Assembly (NCBI RefSeq): GCF_004919685.1
Contig: NZ_SMYZ01000025.1
Span: 140,229-204,228 of the forward strand
Direction of reading: 5' to 3'
DNA: 64,000 nt
DNA from: Mesorhizobium norvegicum
Lineage (GTDB): Bacteria > Pseudomonadota > Alphaproteobacteria > Rhizobiales > Rhizobiaceae
Under the pieces are notes generated by a model. The model saw nothing but the letters and a program-made list of their open reading frames with translations, was not told where the DNA came from and did not search any database. Shown here piece by piece: positions 16,540-25,478 of the stretch (its first letter is position 1; every line of letters starts with the position of its first letter). The position numbers and the translations under genes are program-made.

Positions 16540-16570
16540 ATTTTCCTGAATTGGAGGTTGTCAGGAAAAT
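16540..16570. promoter_or_regulatory. 10-bp perfect inverted repeat, candidate operator
   Basis: ATTTTCCTGA (16540-16549) and TCAGGAAAAT (16561-16570) are exact reverse complements around an 11-base spacer. It sits roughly mid-way in the divergent region. It could be an operator or the stem of an RNA hairpin; the two cannot be told apart here. Confidence 0.45.
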
Positions 16571-16591
16571 AGTCGTGCGATTTGCCCGGGA

Positions 16592-16616
16592 TATAAACAT
16601 CTATTGTTTGTTTATA
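16592..16616. promoter_or_regulatory. 8-bp perfect inverted repeat TATAAACA-N9-TGTTTATA
   Basis: The arms are at 16592-16599 and 16609-16616. The right arm overlaps a TATACT sequence (16613-16618) that could serve as a -10 element, so a bound protein would block or help the rightward promoter. It lies about 70 bases before the substrate-binding protein start. Confidence 0.5.
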
Positions 16617-16685
16617 CTGTCTCGCGTGCAGGAATAGCTGAGGAGAATTTTAGGCGCTCTGTCGAGCGTTCAGGAGGAGGAACCA

Positions 16686-17897
16686 ATGTCAATAAAGAGC
16701 ATACTAGACCACAAGATTTCGCGTAAGAGCTTTATCCGGGGCATGCCGGCCGTGGCGGCAGCCATGGCCGCCGCACCGGCCATCCAGCTTGCCCAGACCA
16801 GCGCAGCCGTCGCTTCGGAGTCGGAAACGAAGCCAGGCTACTATGGCGCGCCGCGCACCTGGATGTGGAATCCCAATGCCAACACCATGGTCGACACCTC
16901 AAAATGGAAGAAGGCGGGTCCGTATACGATCGGGTTCTCCAATGCTTCGATTTCCAATGCCTGGCGCGTCGCCTTCCAGCATGGCGTCCTCTGGTCCGCC
17001 GGCCAGCATCGCGACGAGATCGCTCATCTTCTCGTCACCGACGCCAATGACGACCCTTCCAAGCAGATCGCGGACATCCAGGATCTGATCAGCCAGGGCG
17101 TCGACATTCTGCTCATTGCGGCCTCGACCGAGGACGCGCTCGATTCCGTTGTCGGCCGTGCAACCGAACAAGGCATTCCCGTTGTCATGGTCGATCGCAA
17201 GGTGAAGACGCCGGCCAACTACATCACCTACGTCACGGCATCCGACTGGGCACTGGGCCGTCTCGAGGCGCAGTGGTTGTGCGAGACGCTGGGCGGCAAG
17301 GGCAACATCGTGATGCTGCCCGGCATCGCCGGGTCGAGCGTCGCGGAAATCCGCATCAAGGCGAACGAGGAAGTGTTCTCGAAATTTCCCGACATCAAGG
17401 TGCTGGAGAAGCAGTATTGCGACTGGAACCCGGCAACCGGCAAGTCGGTGATGGCCGCGCTGATCCAGAAGCACGGCAAGGCCATCGACGGCGTCCTGGC
17501 CGACAGTGCGCTTCAGGGCTATGGCGCGATCGAAGCGTTTCTTGACGCCGGCTACAAGGACGGCGAATTTCCACCGATGACCGGCGGCGACGTTGCCCGG
17601 ATGTATCAGCTGGCCAACCAGCACAACATCAAGATGGTCGGCATCGACTATCCGACGTCGATGGGCATCACCGGCATCGAGACCGCGCTCGACGTGCTCA
17701 AGGGCATCTCGGTCCCGGACAAGGTGGAGGTGAGCTTCCAGGTCGTCACCTCGCCGGGTGCGGATACGATCTCGGTCAAGGGCGACAGGCATCTGCTCGA
17801 CCATGTCAGCATGAGCGATCCGGGCGATCTGTCGCCAAGCAACGGGCTGCCCGCCGGCTATAATCCGAGCACATTCAATCCCGACTATCCGAAGTAA
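16686..17897 (+). CDS. Ribose-type sugar ABC transporter substrate-binding protein
   Basis: The product is 403 residues. The N-terminus has SRKSFIRGM followed by an Ala-rich stretch, resembling a Tat-type signal (SRRxFLK with one Arg replaced by Lys) or a Sec signal; mature protein probably starts near residue 43. The Peripla_BP_4 fold shows YTIGFSNASISNAWRVAFQ, IADIQDLISQGVDILLIAAS, VVMVDRK, and a Thr/Asp-rich ligand region. It is longer than RbsB (about 296), with an extra N-terminal segment GYYGAPRTWMWNPNAN. A strong AGGAGGAGG site precedes the ATG. It leads a four-gene importer, and the GMC/aldehyde dehydrogenase genes downstream suggest an alcohol or sugar substrate. Confidence 0.9.
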   Translation: MSIKSILDHKISRKSFIRGMPAVAAAMAAAPAIQLAQTSAAVASESETKPGYYGAPRTWMWNPNANTMVDTSKWKKAGPYTIGFSNASISNAWRVAFQHGVLWSAGQHRDEIAHLLVTDANDDPSKQIADIQDLISQGVDILLIAASTEDALDSVVGRATEQGIPVVMVDRKVKTPANYITYVTASDWALGRLEAQWLCETLGGKGNIVMLPGIAGSSVAEIRIKANEEVFSKFPDIKVLEKQYCDWNPATGKSVMAALIQKHGKAIDGVLADSALQGYGAIEAFLDAGYKDGEFPPMTGGDVARMYQLANQHNIKMVGIDYPTSMGITGIETALDVLKGISVPDKVEVSFQVVTSPGADTISVKGDRHLLDHVSMSDPGDLSPSNGLPAGYNPSTFNPDYPK

Positions 17898-17911
17898 GCT
17901 TCCCAAGCGAC

Positions 17912-17942
17912 CCGGTGCGTGCCCATCCTGGGCGCGCACCGG
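17912..17942 (+). terminator. Strong stem-loop between substrate-binding protein and ATPase genes
   Basis: CCGGTGCG (17912-17919) pairs with CGCACCGG (17935-17942). After one T/G mismatch or wobble, GCCCA pairs with TGGGC around a TCC loop. With no T-run it is more likely a partial terminator or mRNA-end stabiliser, which would raise the level of the binding protein above that of the ATPase. Confidence 0.55.
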
Positions 17943-17971
17943 ACGTGCATTGAACAGTTCGAGCACCGGAT

Positions 17972-19513
17972 ATGTCAGCGTCTGTTATTGAACTCAGCCA
18001 GATCGAGAAGGACTATCCTGGAGTCAAACCCCTGGACAAGGTCGATTTCGCCGTGCGGCCAGGCGAGATTCACGCCCTTCTCGGCGAAAATGGCGCAGGC
18101 AAGTCGACGCTGATCCGCGTCATGGGCGGCGTGACCAAACCGAATTCCGGGACCATGACCTATCTCGGCAAGCCAGTTTCCTGGCAGTCGCCGAAGGAAG
18201 CGCGCGCTGCCGGCATCCACGTGATCCATCAAGAGCTTGCGCTTTTTCCCGAGCTTTCCGTTGCCGAGAACATTCTGGTCGATACGCAGCCCCGCGGCAT
18301 GTTTGGTCTCATTTCGAACCGCGCCCGCCACGTCCGCGCCGCTGAAATCCTCGCACAACTCGGCGTCGATATTCCAACCCACGCCAAGATCGACGAATTG
18401 CCGCTTGCCGATCAGCAAATGGTCGAGATCGCGAAAGCCCTGGTCGGCAGGGTTCGGCTTCTCATCCTGGACGAACCGACAGCGGTCATCGCTGGCCGCG
18501 AGGTCGATCTCTTGTTCGAGAACATGCGCAGGCTGCGCAATGAAGGCGTCGGCATCGTCTACGTCTCCCATAGGCTCGAGGAGATCTTCGAGATCGCCGA
18601 CACGGTGACCATCCTCAAGGACGGCCAGCTCGTCGGCACGAGCCCGGTAAGCGCGCTCACGCGTGAAGAGATGATCACCCGAATGGTTGGTCGCCGGCTC
18701 AGCCAGATCTATCCGCCGCGGCGTACGGCACCGGCGGGCGGCCGGGATGTGCTCACCGTTCGCAATCTCAAGGCTGGTCCGCGCGTCCGCGACGTCAGCC
18801 TCAACGTCAAGGTTGGCGAAATCGTCGGCGTGGCCGGCATGGTCGGTTCGGGGCGCACGGAGGTCGCCGAGGCTATCTTCGGCACGCGGGCCGTCGAGAG
18901 CGGGGGGATCGAATTCGATGGCAAGCCATTTGAGACAAAGCTTCCGAAGGGTTCGATAGCCCATGGGCTCGGTTTTCTGACCGAGAGCCGCAAGGACGAC
19001 GGCCTGTTTCTCGGCCTGCCGATTTCCGCCAATATCGTGGCGCCCGACCTGGACGGCATAACGAAACATGGCCTGATCGACCGGAAGCAGGAACGTGCTG
19101 TGGCGATGCGGCAGATCCAGGACTTTTCGGTCGCGACGCCGTCGCCTGACGTGAAGATCGGTAATCTCTCTGGTGGAAACCAGCAGAAGGTGCTGTTCAG
19201 CCGCTGGTCGCGGATCGCCAGCAGGCTGCTTATCCTCGACGAACCGACGCGCGGGGTTGATATCGGGGCCAAGGTGGAGATTTACCGTATCGTGCGCCGG
19301 CTGGCGGATTCTGGCGTCGGCGTGCTGATGATCAGTTCAGAACTGCCCGAAATCGTCGGTCTCTCCGACAGGGTCTTCGTGATGGCGCAAGGCTATGTCG
19401 TCGGCGAAATCAAATGCGATGCACTCGGCGAGGAGGCGATCATGGAACTCGCCGTGCGATCTGTCGGGCACCGCGAGGCGGAAACGGATCAGCGTGCGGA
19501 GCCGGTCGGATGA
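17972..19513 (+). CDS. Ribose-type sugar ABC transporter ATP-binding protein (two ABC domains, RbsA-like)
   Basis: The product is 513 residues, the usual RbsA/MglA length, with tandem ABC domains. Domain 1 has Walker A GENGAGKST and Walker B LLILDEPTAV; domain 2 has the typical degenerate Walker A GMVGSGRTE, signature LSGGNQQKV and Walker B LLILDEPTRGVD. It energises import through the two permeases that follow. Its stop overlaps the next gene start by four bases (ATGA). The start at 17972 leaves a 74-base gap after the binding-protein gene, filled by the stem-loop. Confidence 0.93.
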   Translation: MSASVIELSQIEKDYPGVKPLDKVDFAVRPGEIHALLGENGAGKSTLIRVMGGVTKPNSGTMTYLGKPVSWQSPKEARAAGIHVIHQELALFPELSVAENILVDTQPRGMFGLISNRARHVRAAEILAQLGVDIPTHAKIDELPLADQQMVEIAKALVGRVRLLILDEPTAVIAGREVDLLFENMRRLRNEGVGIVYVSHRLEEIFEIADTVTILKDGQLVGTSPVSALTREEMITRMVGRRLSQIYPPRRTAPAGGRDVLTVRNLKAGPRVRDVSLNVKVGEIVGVAGMVGSGRTEVAEAIFGTRAVESGGIEFDGKPFETKLPKGSIAHGLGFLTESRKDDGLFLGLPISANIVAPDLDGITKHGLIDRKQERAVAMRQIQDFSVATPSPDVKIGNLSGGNQQKVLFSRWSRIASRLLILDEPTRGVDIGAKVEIYRIVRRLADSGVGVLMISSELPEIVGLSDRVFVMAQGYVVGEIKCDALGEEAIMELAVRSVGHREAETDQRAEPVG

Positions 19514-20460
19514 GCGCGATCACTGTGGATCTTCGCCGCAACCGGCTGATGCTCTCCTATCTGATCGTGGCAGTGCTGCTGGTGCTGCTTGCCGTTGCCG
19601 GCGGCTTCTTGTCCGATCGGTTCCTCACTTGGCGCAACATCGGCAATCTGTTCCAGCAGCTCATCGTGCTGGGCATGGTCAGCCTGGGCCAGACGTTCGT
19701 GGTGCTGATGGGCGGCATCGATCTGGCGATCGGTTCGCTGGTCGGTGCGCTCACCGTCTTTCTGGCGAACTTCCTCGAATGGCGTCCGGATCTGGTCTGG
19801 CTTGCACTGCCGCTCGCATTGGTCGTCGCGACTGCTGTGGGCGCGCTCAACGGCTTGCTGACGGTCGTGCTGCGCGTCCATCCCCTGATCGTCACGCTCG
19901 GCATGTCCTCGATCATCTTCGGCGGAACGCTGATGTACCGCAAGGAGCCCGGCGGCTCCGTACCGCGCGCCTTCGCGGATATTGCCTATGCAAAGGTCGG
20001 CGGCATTCCGCTCAGCGCCATCGTGCTCGTCGTGATTTTCGCGCTCGCCGGGCTTTGGCTGCAGCGCACGCGCACGGGCCGCAGCATCTACTTCGTTGGC
20101 GGCGATCGGGAAGCGGCGCGGCTGAATGGGTTGCCGGTCGATCGTATCGTGGTGCTTGCCTACGCGCTGTCGGGCCTGTGTGCAGGCATAGCGGCGATTT
20201 TCCTGACCGCGCGAACCGGCGTTGGCGACCCGCGCATCGGCGCCGCGCTGACGCTGCAGTCGGTGACGCCAGTCGTGGTCGGAGGCACCATTCTGGCCGG
20301 CGGCAGAGGCGGCGTGCTTGGGACTTTCCTCGGCGTGCTGCTCGTCACGATGCTCAACAGCCTGCTGAACTTCGTCAATGTCTCGTCCTACTACCAGTGG
20401 GTCATCCAGGGCCTCATCATCATCATCGCGGTCGGCATCCACACCACGAGGCGGAGATAA
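19510..20460 (+). CDS. Ribose-type ABC transporter permease (first of two)
   Basis: The product is 316 residues with about eight to ten membrane segments. It has the family loops GMVSLGQTFVVLMGGIDLAIGS near residues 45-70 and ATILAGG-like GGTILAGGRGGVLGTFLG near 250-270. The ATG overlaps the ATPase stop (ATGA at 19510-19513). An upstream frame to 19414 exists but lies inside the ATPase gene. It forms a heterodimer with the next permease. Confidence 0.91.
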   Translation: MSAITVDLRRNRLMLSYLIVAVLLVLLAVAGGFLSDRFLTWRNIGNLFQQLIVLGMVSLGQTFVVLMGGIDLAIGSLVGALTVFLANFLEWRPDLVWLALPLALVVATAVGALNGLLTVVLRVHPLIVTLGMSSIIFGGTLMYRKEPGGSVPRAFADIAYAKVGGIPLSAIVLVVIFALAGLWLQRTRTGRSIYFVGGDREAARLNGLPVDRIVVLAYALSGLCAGIAAIFLTARTGVGDPRIGAALTLQSVTPVVVGGTILAGGRGGVLGTFLGVLLVTMLNSLLNFVNVSSYYQWVIQGLIIIIAVGIHTTRRR

Positions 20461-21431
20461 TGATGGTGCCTCTCGATACCCCGATGCCGCGATCGCAAAG
20501 CATTTCCATGGCGTCTGTCTTCGAGCGCTACGGACTGATGATCTTCCTGGTCGTGCTGATGACCGTTGCGGCTCTCGCTTCACCGACCTTTCTGCGGCCG
20601 GCCAATCTGGTCAATGTGCTGACGATCGCGGCACCGCTTGGCATGGTCGTCGTCGGCCAGACCTTTGTCATCCTGGTGCGCGGATTGGACCTGTCCGTGG
20701 CCTCGCTGATGGCGACGGTGGCCGTGTTGGCGACTGCTTTCAAAGCCACGACCAATGAAGCGATTCCGATGATCTTCATCGCCGCGATCGCCCTGTCGGC
20801 CGTGGTGGGCCTGGTGAATGGCTGGCTCGTCGCCAAGCGCAATGTCAGCCCGTTTCTGGCAACACTGGCGATGATGATCATCCTGCAGGGCATTCGTTTC
20901 GCCTATACTGGCGGGGCGCCGATCAGCACCTTGCCGCCGGGCATGGGCTTTCTGGCCTCCGGCCGGATTTTTGGCGTGCCCGTCAATCTGATCACCCTGG
21001 CGTTTCTGGCAATCGCGTTCGGCATCGTGCTGCACCGGTCACGCCTCGGCCGTGAGATCTTCATGGTTGGAAGCAATCCGAAGGCCGCGTTCCTCAACGG
21101 TGTCGCGCCCGATCGCGTGGTCATCCTCTGCTACGTCATCTGCTCGGTCTGCGCGGGAATAGGCGGGCTGTTCCTGCTCGGTTATGTCGGCACCGTTTCG
21201 AACTGGGTCGGCCAAGGCTACGAACTGGACTCCATCGTTGCCGCCGTGATGGGCGGGGTCGCGCTTACCGGTGGGCGCGGCAACATCTTTGCGGCGCTGC
21301 TTGGCGTGGCCGTTCTGGTGGTGATCAACAATCTCGTGCTGCTGCTCGGATTTCCGATCGAGATGCAGCTCATCATCAAGGGTGTCATCATCATCGGCGC
21401 GGCGGCGTTTTACCGGACGCGGCTCGCCTGA
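20460..21431 (+). CDS. Ribose-type ABC transporter permease (second of two)
   Basis: The product is 323 residues from the first ATG of a TAATGATG junction; a second ATG at 20463 and one at 20508 are alternatives. The family loops VVGQTFVILVRGLDLSVASL and GGVALTGGRGNIFAALLGV are present with about eight membrane segments. The one-base overlap with the previous stop indicates coupled translation. Together with its neighbour it forms the membrane channel. Confidence 0.91.
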   Translation: MMVPLDTPMPRSQSISMASVFERYGLMIFLVVLMTVAALASPTFLRPANLVNVLTIAAPLGMVVVGQTFVILVRGLDLSVASLMATVAVLATAFKATTNEAIPMIFIAAIALSAVVGLVNGWLVAKRNVSPFLATLAMMIILQGIRFAYTGGAPISTLPPGMGFLASGRIFGVPVNLITLAFLAIAFGIVLHRSRLGREIFMVGSNPKAAFLNGVAPDRVVILCYVICSVCAGIGGLFLLGYVGTVSNWVGQGYELDSIVAAVMGGVALTGGRGNIFAALLGVAVLVVINNLVLLLGFPIEMQLIIKGVIIIGAAAFYRTRLA

Positions 21432-21467
21432 TCCGATGCTGCCGTTGGACCCCAAGGGAGGAAGAGA

Positions 21468-23141
21468 ATGACCGTTGAAGTTCTGGCGGAGCGCGGTGCA
21501 CGGGCAAGGCGCGACGAGGAAGTGGATGTCGTGATCGTCGGGGCCGGCCCATCCGGCTCGGTCGCCGCACTTCATCTGGCGCGCGCCGGCATTTCCGTCG
21601 TCGTGCTCGAGCAGGGCGAATGGCCGGACTATGCCGACTATACCGGCGCGCGTCCGGAGCACGAGCTTGTCAGCACCAAGCTCTGGCATCCCAATCCCAA
21701 CGTTCGCGACAACCCCAACGACTATCCCGTCGACACGTCGACGACGGACATCAACCCGCTGATGTTTGCCGGCGTCGGAGGCAGCGCGACGCTCTACGGC
21801 GCGCAGTGGATGCATTTCCTGCCGTCCGACTTCCGCGTGCGGTCGATGGATGGCGTGGCCGAGGACTGGCCTTTCACCTATGAGGATCTGCTGCCCTACC
21901 AGCTCGAGATCGAACGCGAGGTGGGCGTCTCCGGTCTCGCTGGCGATCCGGCCTATCCGCCGCGCGGGGCCTATCCCTTTCCGGCGCTGCCGATGGGCTC
22001 CGTTGGTCAGCGCGGTGCGCTGGGCATGGAGAAGATGGGCTGGCACTGGTGGCCCGGCAGCAATGCCATCCCGTCGGAGAAGTTCGGCGAACTCAATCCG
22101 TGCGTACGCCGCGGAACCTGTCTGACCGGCTGTCCGGAGGGCGCGAAATCCACGACCGACCGGTCGCATTGGCCGCTGGCCCTGAAAGCCGGCGCGCGGC
22201 TCGTCACGCGTGCCCGCGTGAAAGAAATCGAGACGAACGAGCAGGGGCTGGCGACCGGCGTCATCTATGTAGACGCGAACGGGCGCGACCGGCGCCAGCG
22301 CGCCAAGGTGGTCATCCTGTGCGCCAATGGCGTCGGCACGCCCCGGCTGCTGCTGATGTCGGGAGGGCCCAGAACTCCGGACGGCCTCGCCAACTCCTCC
22401 GGCATGGTCGGCAAGCGGCTGATGATGCACCCCTTCGCAAGCGTGCTTGCTTCTTACCAGGACCCGCTCGATTCCTGGCGTGGTCCCTTCGGCCAGCAGG
22501 TCTATTCGCTGGAATTCTACGAGACCGACGAAAGCCGCGGCTTTGTACGCGGATCGAAATGGAACTGCATGCCATCGGGCGGACCGGTCGGCGTATCCGG
22601 TGCGACCGGGTCCAAGGTCTATGTCGCCGAAAGCGGCCGGTTCCAGGATTTCTGGGGCGCCAACCTGCATGAAAATGTGGCGCGTCGCTTCGGCCATTCG
22701 CTCATCTGGGGCATCGTCGGGGAAGATCTTCCGGAGGAAAGCAATCAGGTGGTGCTGTCGAAAGATCTGGTGGATTCCGATGGCCTGCCGGCGCCGCAGA
22801 TCGTCTACAAGGTCAACGAGAACTCCAACCGGCTGCTCAAGTTCAACATCGACCGCTGCCTGGAATCGGTGCGCGCCGCTGGCGCCATCGAGACGCTGGT
22901 TTCGACACCGGTGCGTGAATCCGGTTGGCATCTCATCGGCACCACCGTCATGGGCGACGATCCAAAGCGCTCGGTCGTCGACCAGTGGGGCGCCTGCCAC
23001 GACGTGCCGAACCTCTACGTCATGGATGCGTCGACCTTTCCGACCTCGGGCGCCACCAACCCGACAGCGACCATCATGGCCGTGGCGCTGCGCAACACGC
23101 GCCGCATGATCGCCGAGCGCCGCAACCAGAAGGTGGCCTGA
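21468..23141 (+). CDS. GMC-family FAD-dependent oxidoreductase (gluconate/sugar dehydrogenase-like)
   Basis: The product is 557 residues. The FAD-binding Rossmann motif VVIVGAGPSGSVAALHLARAG is at residues 18-38 in overlapping parts. A CLTGCPEGAK segment near 218-227 resembles the Cys-bearing region of gluconate/2-keto-gluconate dehydrogenase large subunits. The C-terminal GMC motif holds the active-site His in GWHLIGTTVMG and Asn in GATNPTATI. No signal peptide is visible. The enzyme family oxidises primary or secondary alcohol groups of sugars and polyols. It starts 36 bases after the permease gene with GGGAGGAAG upstream, so it likely oxidises the imported compound. Confidence 0.9.
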   Translation: MTVEVLAERGARARRDEEVDVVIVGAGPSGSVAALHLARAGISVVVLEQGEWPDYADYTGARPEHELVSTKLWHPNPNVRDNPNDYPVDTSTTDINPLMFAGVGGSATLYGAQWMHFLPSDFRVRSMDGVAEDWPFTYEDLLPYQLEIEREVGVSGLAGDPAYPPRGAYPFPALPMGSVGQRGALGMEKMGWHWWPGSNAIPSEKFGELNPCVRRGTCLTGCPEGAKSTTDRSHWPLALKAGARLVTRARVKEIETNEQGLATGVIYVDANGRDRRQRAKVVILCANGVGTPRLLLMSGGPRTPDGLANSSGMVGKRLMMHPFASVLASYQDPLDSWRGPFGQQVYSLEFYETDESRGFVRGSKWNCMPSGGPVGVSGATGSKVYVAESGRFQDFWGANLHENVARRFGHSLIWGIVGEDLPEESNQVVLSKDLVDSDGLPAPQIVYKVNENSNRLLKFNIDRCLESVRAAGAIETLVSTPVRESGWHLIGTTVMGDDPKRSVVDQWGACHDVPNLYVMDASTFPTSGATNPTATIMAVALRNTRRMIAERRNQKVA

Positions 23142-23142
23142 C

Positions 23143-23550
23143 ATGTCGAACGAGAACGCCTTCCTTGCACTCGCAGACTTTCTGATCCCCGCGCATGGCA
23201 AGATGCCGAAGTTCAGCGACGTCTGCGGTTACGCCGATGTCGAGAAGTCCCTGGATTTTCGTATTGATCTGAAGCCGGGCTTTGCGCGCGGCATCGCAGT
23301 CGATCCGGCCACCGGCGCCGAAGCTCGTTTGGAAAGCCTCAACAAGGAGGATGGCGAAGCCTTCTCGGCGATCACCACCATTGCCATCGCCACCTACTAT
23401 ATGAGCCCGCGCGTGCGCGAGCTGATCGGCTACCCCGGCCAGGAGAACGTCCCCTACGATTCCAAGGCGACGCAGATCTACCTGACCAACGGCTCGCTCG
23501 GCCAGGTGGTCGCGCGTGGCCGCAAATATCGGCCGACCCCCGGCCTTTGA
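23143..23550 (+). CDS. Small protein resembling gluconate 2-dehydrogenase subunit 3
   Basis: The product is 135 residues, starting one base after the GMC gene stop. It opens with ALADFLIPAHGKMPKFSD and later has ATYYMSPRVRELIGYPGQ, both similar to the small (subunit 3) partners of GMC-type gluconate and sorbitol dehydrogenases. Those partners help maturation or export of the large subunit. Unlike most, it shows no Tat signal, matching the lack of a signal in the large subunit, so the complex would be cytoplasmic. The family call rests on motif similarity and gene position only. Confidence 0.62.
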   Translation: MSNENAFLALADFLIPAHGKMPKFSDVCGYADVEKSLDFRIDLKPGFARGIAVDPATGAEARLESLNKEDGEAFSAITTIAIATYYMSPRVRELIGYPGQENVPYDSKATQIYLTNGSLGQVVARGRKYRPTPGL

Positions 23551-23579
23551 TCTCCCAAGCAACTGGAAAGGACCATCCA

Positions 23580-23957
23580 ATGGGCAAAGACGTGTTCGAC
23601 AAGGGTTTTGAAATCCGCAAATCGGTTCTGGGCGCCGAATTCGTCGAGAAATCCTTCGCCAGCGCCGACGATTTCAATCGTCCGCTGCAGGAACTCGTGA
23701 CGGAATATTGCTGGGGCGCTGTCTGGGGCCGTGACACGCTCGACAAGAAGACCCGCAGCATGCTGAACCTCGCCATGCTTTCCGCGCTCAATCGTCCGCA
23801 CGAGCTGAAGATGCATGTGAAGGGTGCGCTGACCAACGGTGTGACCAAAGACGAAATCCGCGAAGTCCTTCTACAGGTCGTGATCTATGCCGGCGTGCCT
23901 GCAGGCGTCGATTCCTTCCGGGTGGCGCGCGAAGCCATGCAGGAAGTCGGAGCATGA
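23580..23957 (+). CDS. Carboxymuconolactone decarboxylase (CMD) family protein
   Basis: The product is 125 residues, the usual length for this all-helical family. It shows EYCWGAVWGRDTLDKKTRSMLNLAML and VTKDEIREVLLQVVIYAGVPAG, which match 4-carboxymuconolactone decarboxylase proteins. The AhpD-type CxxC is absent, so a peroxidase-like role is unlikely. The ATG at 23580 has GGAAAGGA upstream. Its stop overlaps the next aldehyde dehydrogenase start by four bases. In similar catabolic operons such proteins act on cyclic acids or lactones, but the substrate here is unknown. Confidence 0.86.
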   Translation: MGKDVFDKGFEIRKSVLGAEFVEKSFASADDFNRPLQELVTEYCWGAVWGRDTLDKKTRSMLNLAMLSALNRPHELKMHVKGALTNGVTKDEIREVLLQVVIYAGVPAGVDSFRVAREAMQEVGA

Positions 23958-25453
23958 CAACCCGTCCGCCGCTGGCCACGGAAAAGCTCTCGATGCTGAT
24001 CGGCGGCCGCTCGGCCGCCGCGCAATCGGGGGATTTTTTCGAATCCTTCGATCCCTTCACCGGCAAGGCCTGGGCGCTCGTTCCGCGCGCCGGCGTTGCC
24101 GATGTCGATGCGGCCGTTCAGGCGGCCGCCGCCGCGTTCCGCGGCGAGTGGCGGACGATGACCCCAAGCGCGCGTGGGCAGATCATGACCCGCTTTGCCG
24201 ATCTCGTGGCGGAGGAGGCAGAAAACCTGGCCGTTCTCGAAACCCGCGACAACGGCAAGCTGATCAATGAAATGCGGATGCAGTGCAAATACATTCCGCA
24301 ATGGTTCCGCTTCTTTGGCGGCCTTGCCGACAAGATCGAGGGGCGTGTGATCCCGATCGACAAGCCGGGCGTGTTCAACTACACGCGCCGCGAGCCGCTC
24401 GGGGTTGTGGCCGCGATCACGCCGTGGAACTCGCCCTTGATGTTGGCGACGTGGAAGCTTGCTCCAGCGCTCGCGGCCGGCAACACGATCGTCTGGAAGC
24501 CGTCGGAATTCTCGTCGGTGTCGGCATTGTTCTTCGGCCGGCTTTTCGAGAAAGCGGGCTTTCCCAAGGGCGTCGTCAACATCGTCACCGGCTTCGGCCA
24601 TGAAATCGGCGACCGCCTCGTCACGCATCCCGATGTCGCGAAAGTGGCGTTCACCGGTGGTGATGCAACCGGCCGCCGCGTCTATCAGGCTGCCGCTGGC
24701 GGGCTCAAGAAGGTCACGCTCGAACTCGGCGGTAAATCCGCCAACATCGTTTTCGCAGACGCCAAGATGGATGCCGCCATTCCCGGCCTCGTTTCCGGTA
24801 TCTTCGCCGCGACGGGGCAGACCTGCATTGCTGGCTCGCGCGCGCTTGTGCAGCGCTCCGTCTACGACCAGGTGACGGAGAAGCTGGTCGCCTTCGCAAA
24901 GACCGCGAGGATTGGCGATCCGCTCGATCCCGAGACCCAGGTCGGTCCGATCACCACCCTGCCGCAGCGCGCGAAAGTGCTCGACTATATTGGCATCGCC
25001 AACGGTGAGGGCGCCGCGCAATTGCTCGGCGGCAAGATACCCGAGGACAAATCGATTGCCGACGGCTGGTTCGTGGAGCCGACGATCTTCGGTAACGTGA
25101 AGCAGTCCATGCGCATCGCCCAGGAAGAGGTCTTCGGACCGGTGCTGTCGGTCATTCCCTTCGAGGATGAGGACGAGGCGGTGGCTATCGCCAACGACAC
25201 CATCTACGGGCTCGCGGCCGGGATGTGGACGCAGGATCTCGGCCGAGCAATCCGCCTGCCCGAGCGGCTCGAGGCCGGCAGCGTCTGGGTCAACATGTAC
25301 CGTGCCACCAGCTATCTCTCGCCTTTCGGCGGCTACAAGCAGTCGGGCATCGGCCGGGAGAACGGCCAGACCGCCATCTACGAATATCTTCAGGAAAAGA
25401 GCATCTGGATCGATGCCGGGAATTCCATTCCCGCGCCGTTCGTCCAGCGCTGA
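23954..25453 (+). CDS. Aldehyde dehydrogenase family protein (first of tandem pair)
   Basis: The product is 499 residues with full aldehyde dehydrogenase features: NAD-binding ITPWNSPLMLATWKLAPALA, catalytic Glu257 in LELGGKS and catalytic Cys291 in GQTCIAG. It oxidises an aldehyde to the acid with NAD(P). The ATG overlaps the CMD gene by four bases. It would take the aldehyde made by the GMC oxidoreductase. The protein is cytoplasmic, without a signal. Confidence 0.93.
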   Translation: MTTRPPLATEKLSMLIGGRSAAAQSGDFFESFDPFTGKAWALVPRAGVADVDAAVQAAAAAFRGEWRTMTPSARGQIMTRFADLVAEEAENLAVLETRDNGKLINEMRMQCKYIPQWFRFFGGLADKIEGRVIPIDKPGVFNYTRREPLGVVAAITPWNSPLMLATWKLAPALAAGNTIVWKPSEFSSVSALFFGRLFEKAGFPKGVVNIVTGFGHEIGDRLVTHPDVAKVAFTGGDATGRRVYQAAAGGLKKVTLELGGKSANIVFADAKMDAAIPGLVSGIFAATGQTCIAGSRALVQRSVYDQVTEKLVAFAKTARIGDPLDPETQVGPITTLPQRAKVLDYIGIANGEGAAQLLGGKIPEDKSIADGWFVEPTIFGNVKQSMRIAQEEVFGPVLSVIPFEDEDEAVAIANDTIYGLAAGMWTQDLGRAIRLPERLEAGSVWVNMYRATSYLSPFGGYKQSGIGRENGQTAIYEYLQEKSIWIDAGNSIPAPFVQR

Positions 25454-25478
25454 TCGAAGAGACCCTTCGGAGGAAATC

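Larger units (their letters stand above)
16371..16685. promoter_or_regulatory. Divergent control region between etfB and the ribose-type importer
   Basis: This 315-base gene-free stretch contains three separate perfect inverted repeats (listed individually) and locally AT-rich segments. It must hold the promoters of the etf operon (leftward) and of the substrate-binding protein gene (rightward). A strong AGGAGGAGG ribosome binding site ends it. I see no coding frame of note in it, and no regulator gene lies next to it. Confidence 0.6.

Noticed and set aside
21039..23201. A 720-codon minus-strand open frame opposite the GMC oxidoreductase
   Set aside because: No recognisable motif, His/Arg/Asp-rich composition, and it fully overlaps a gene with intact FAD-binding and GMC motifs.
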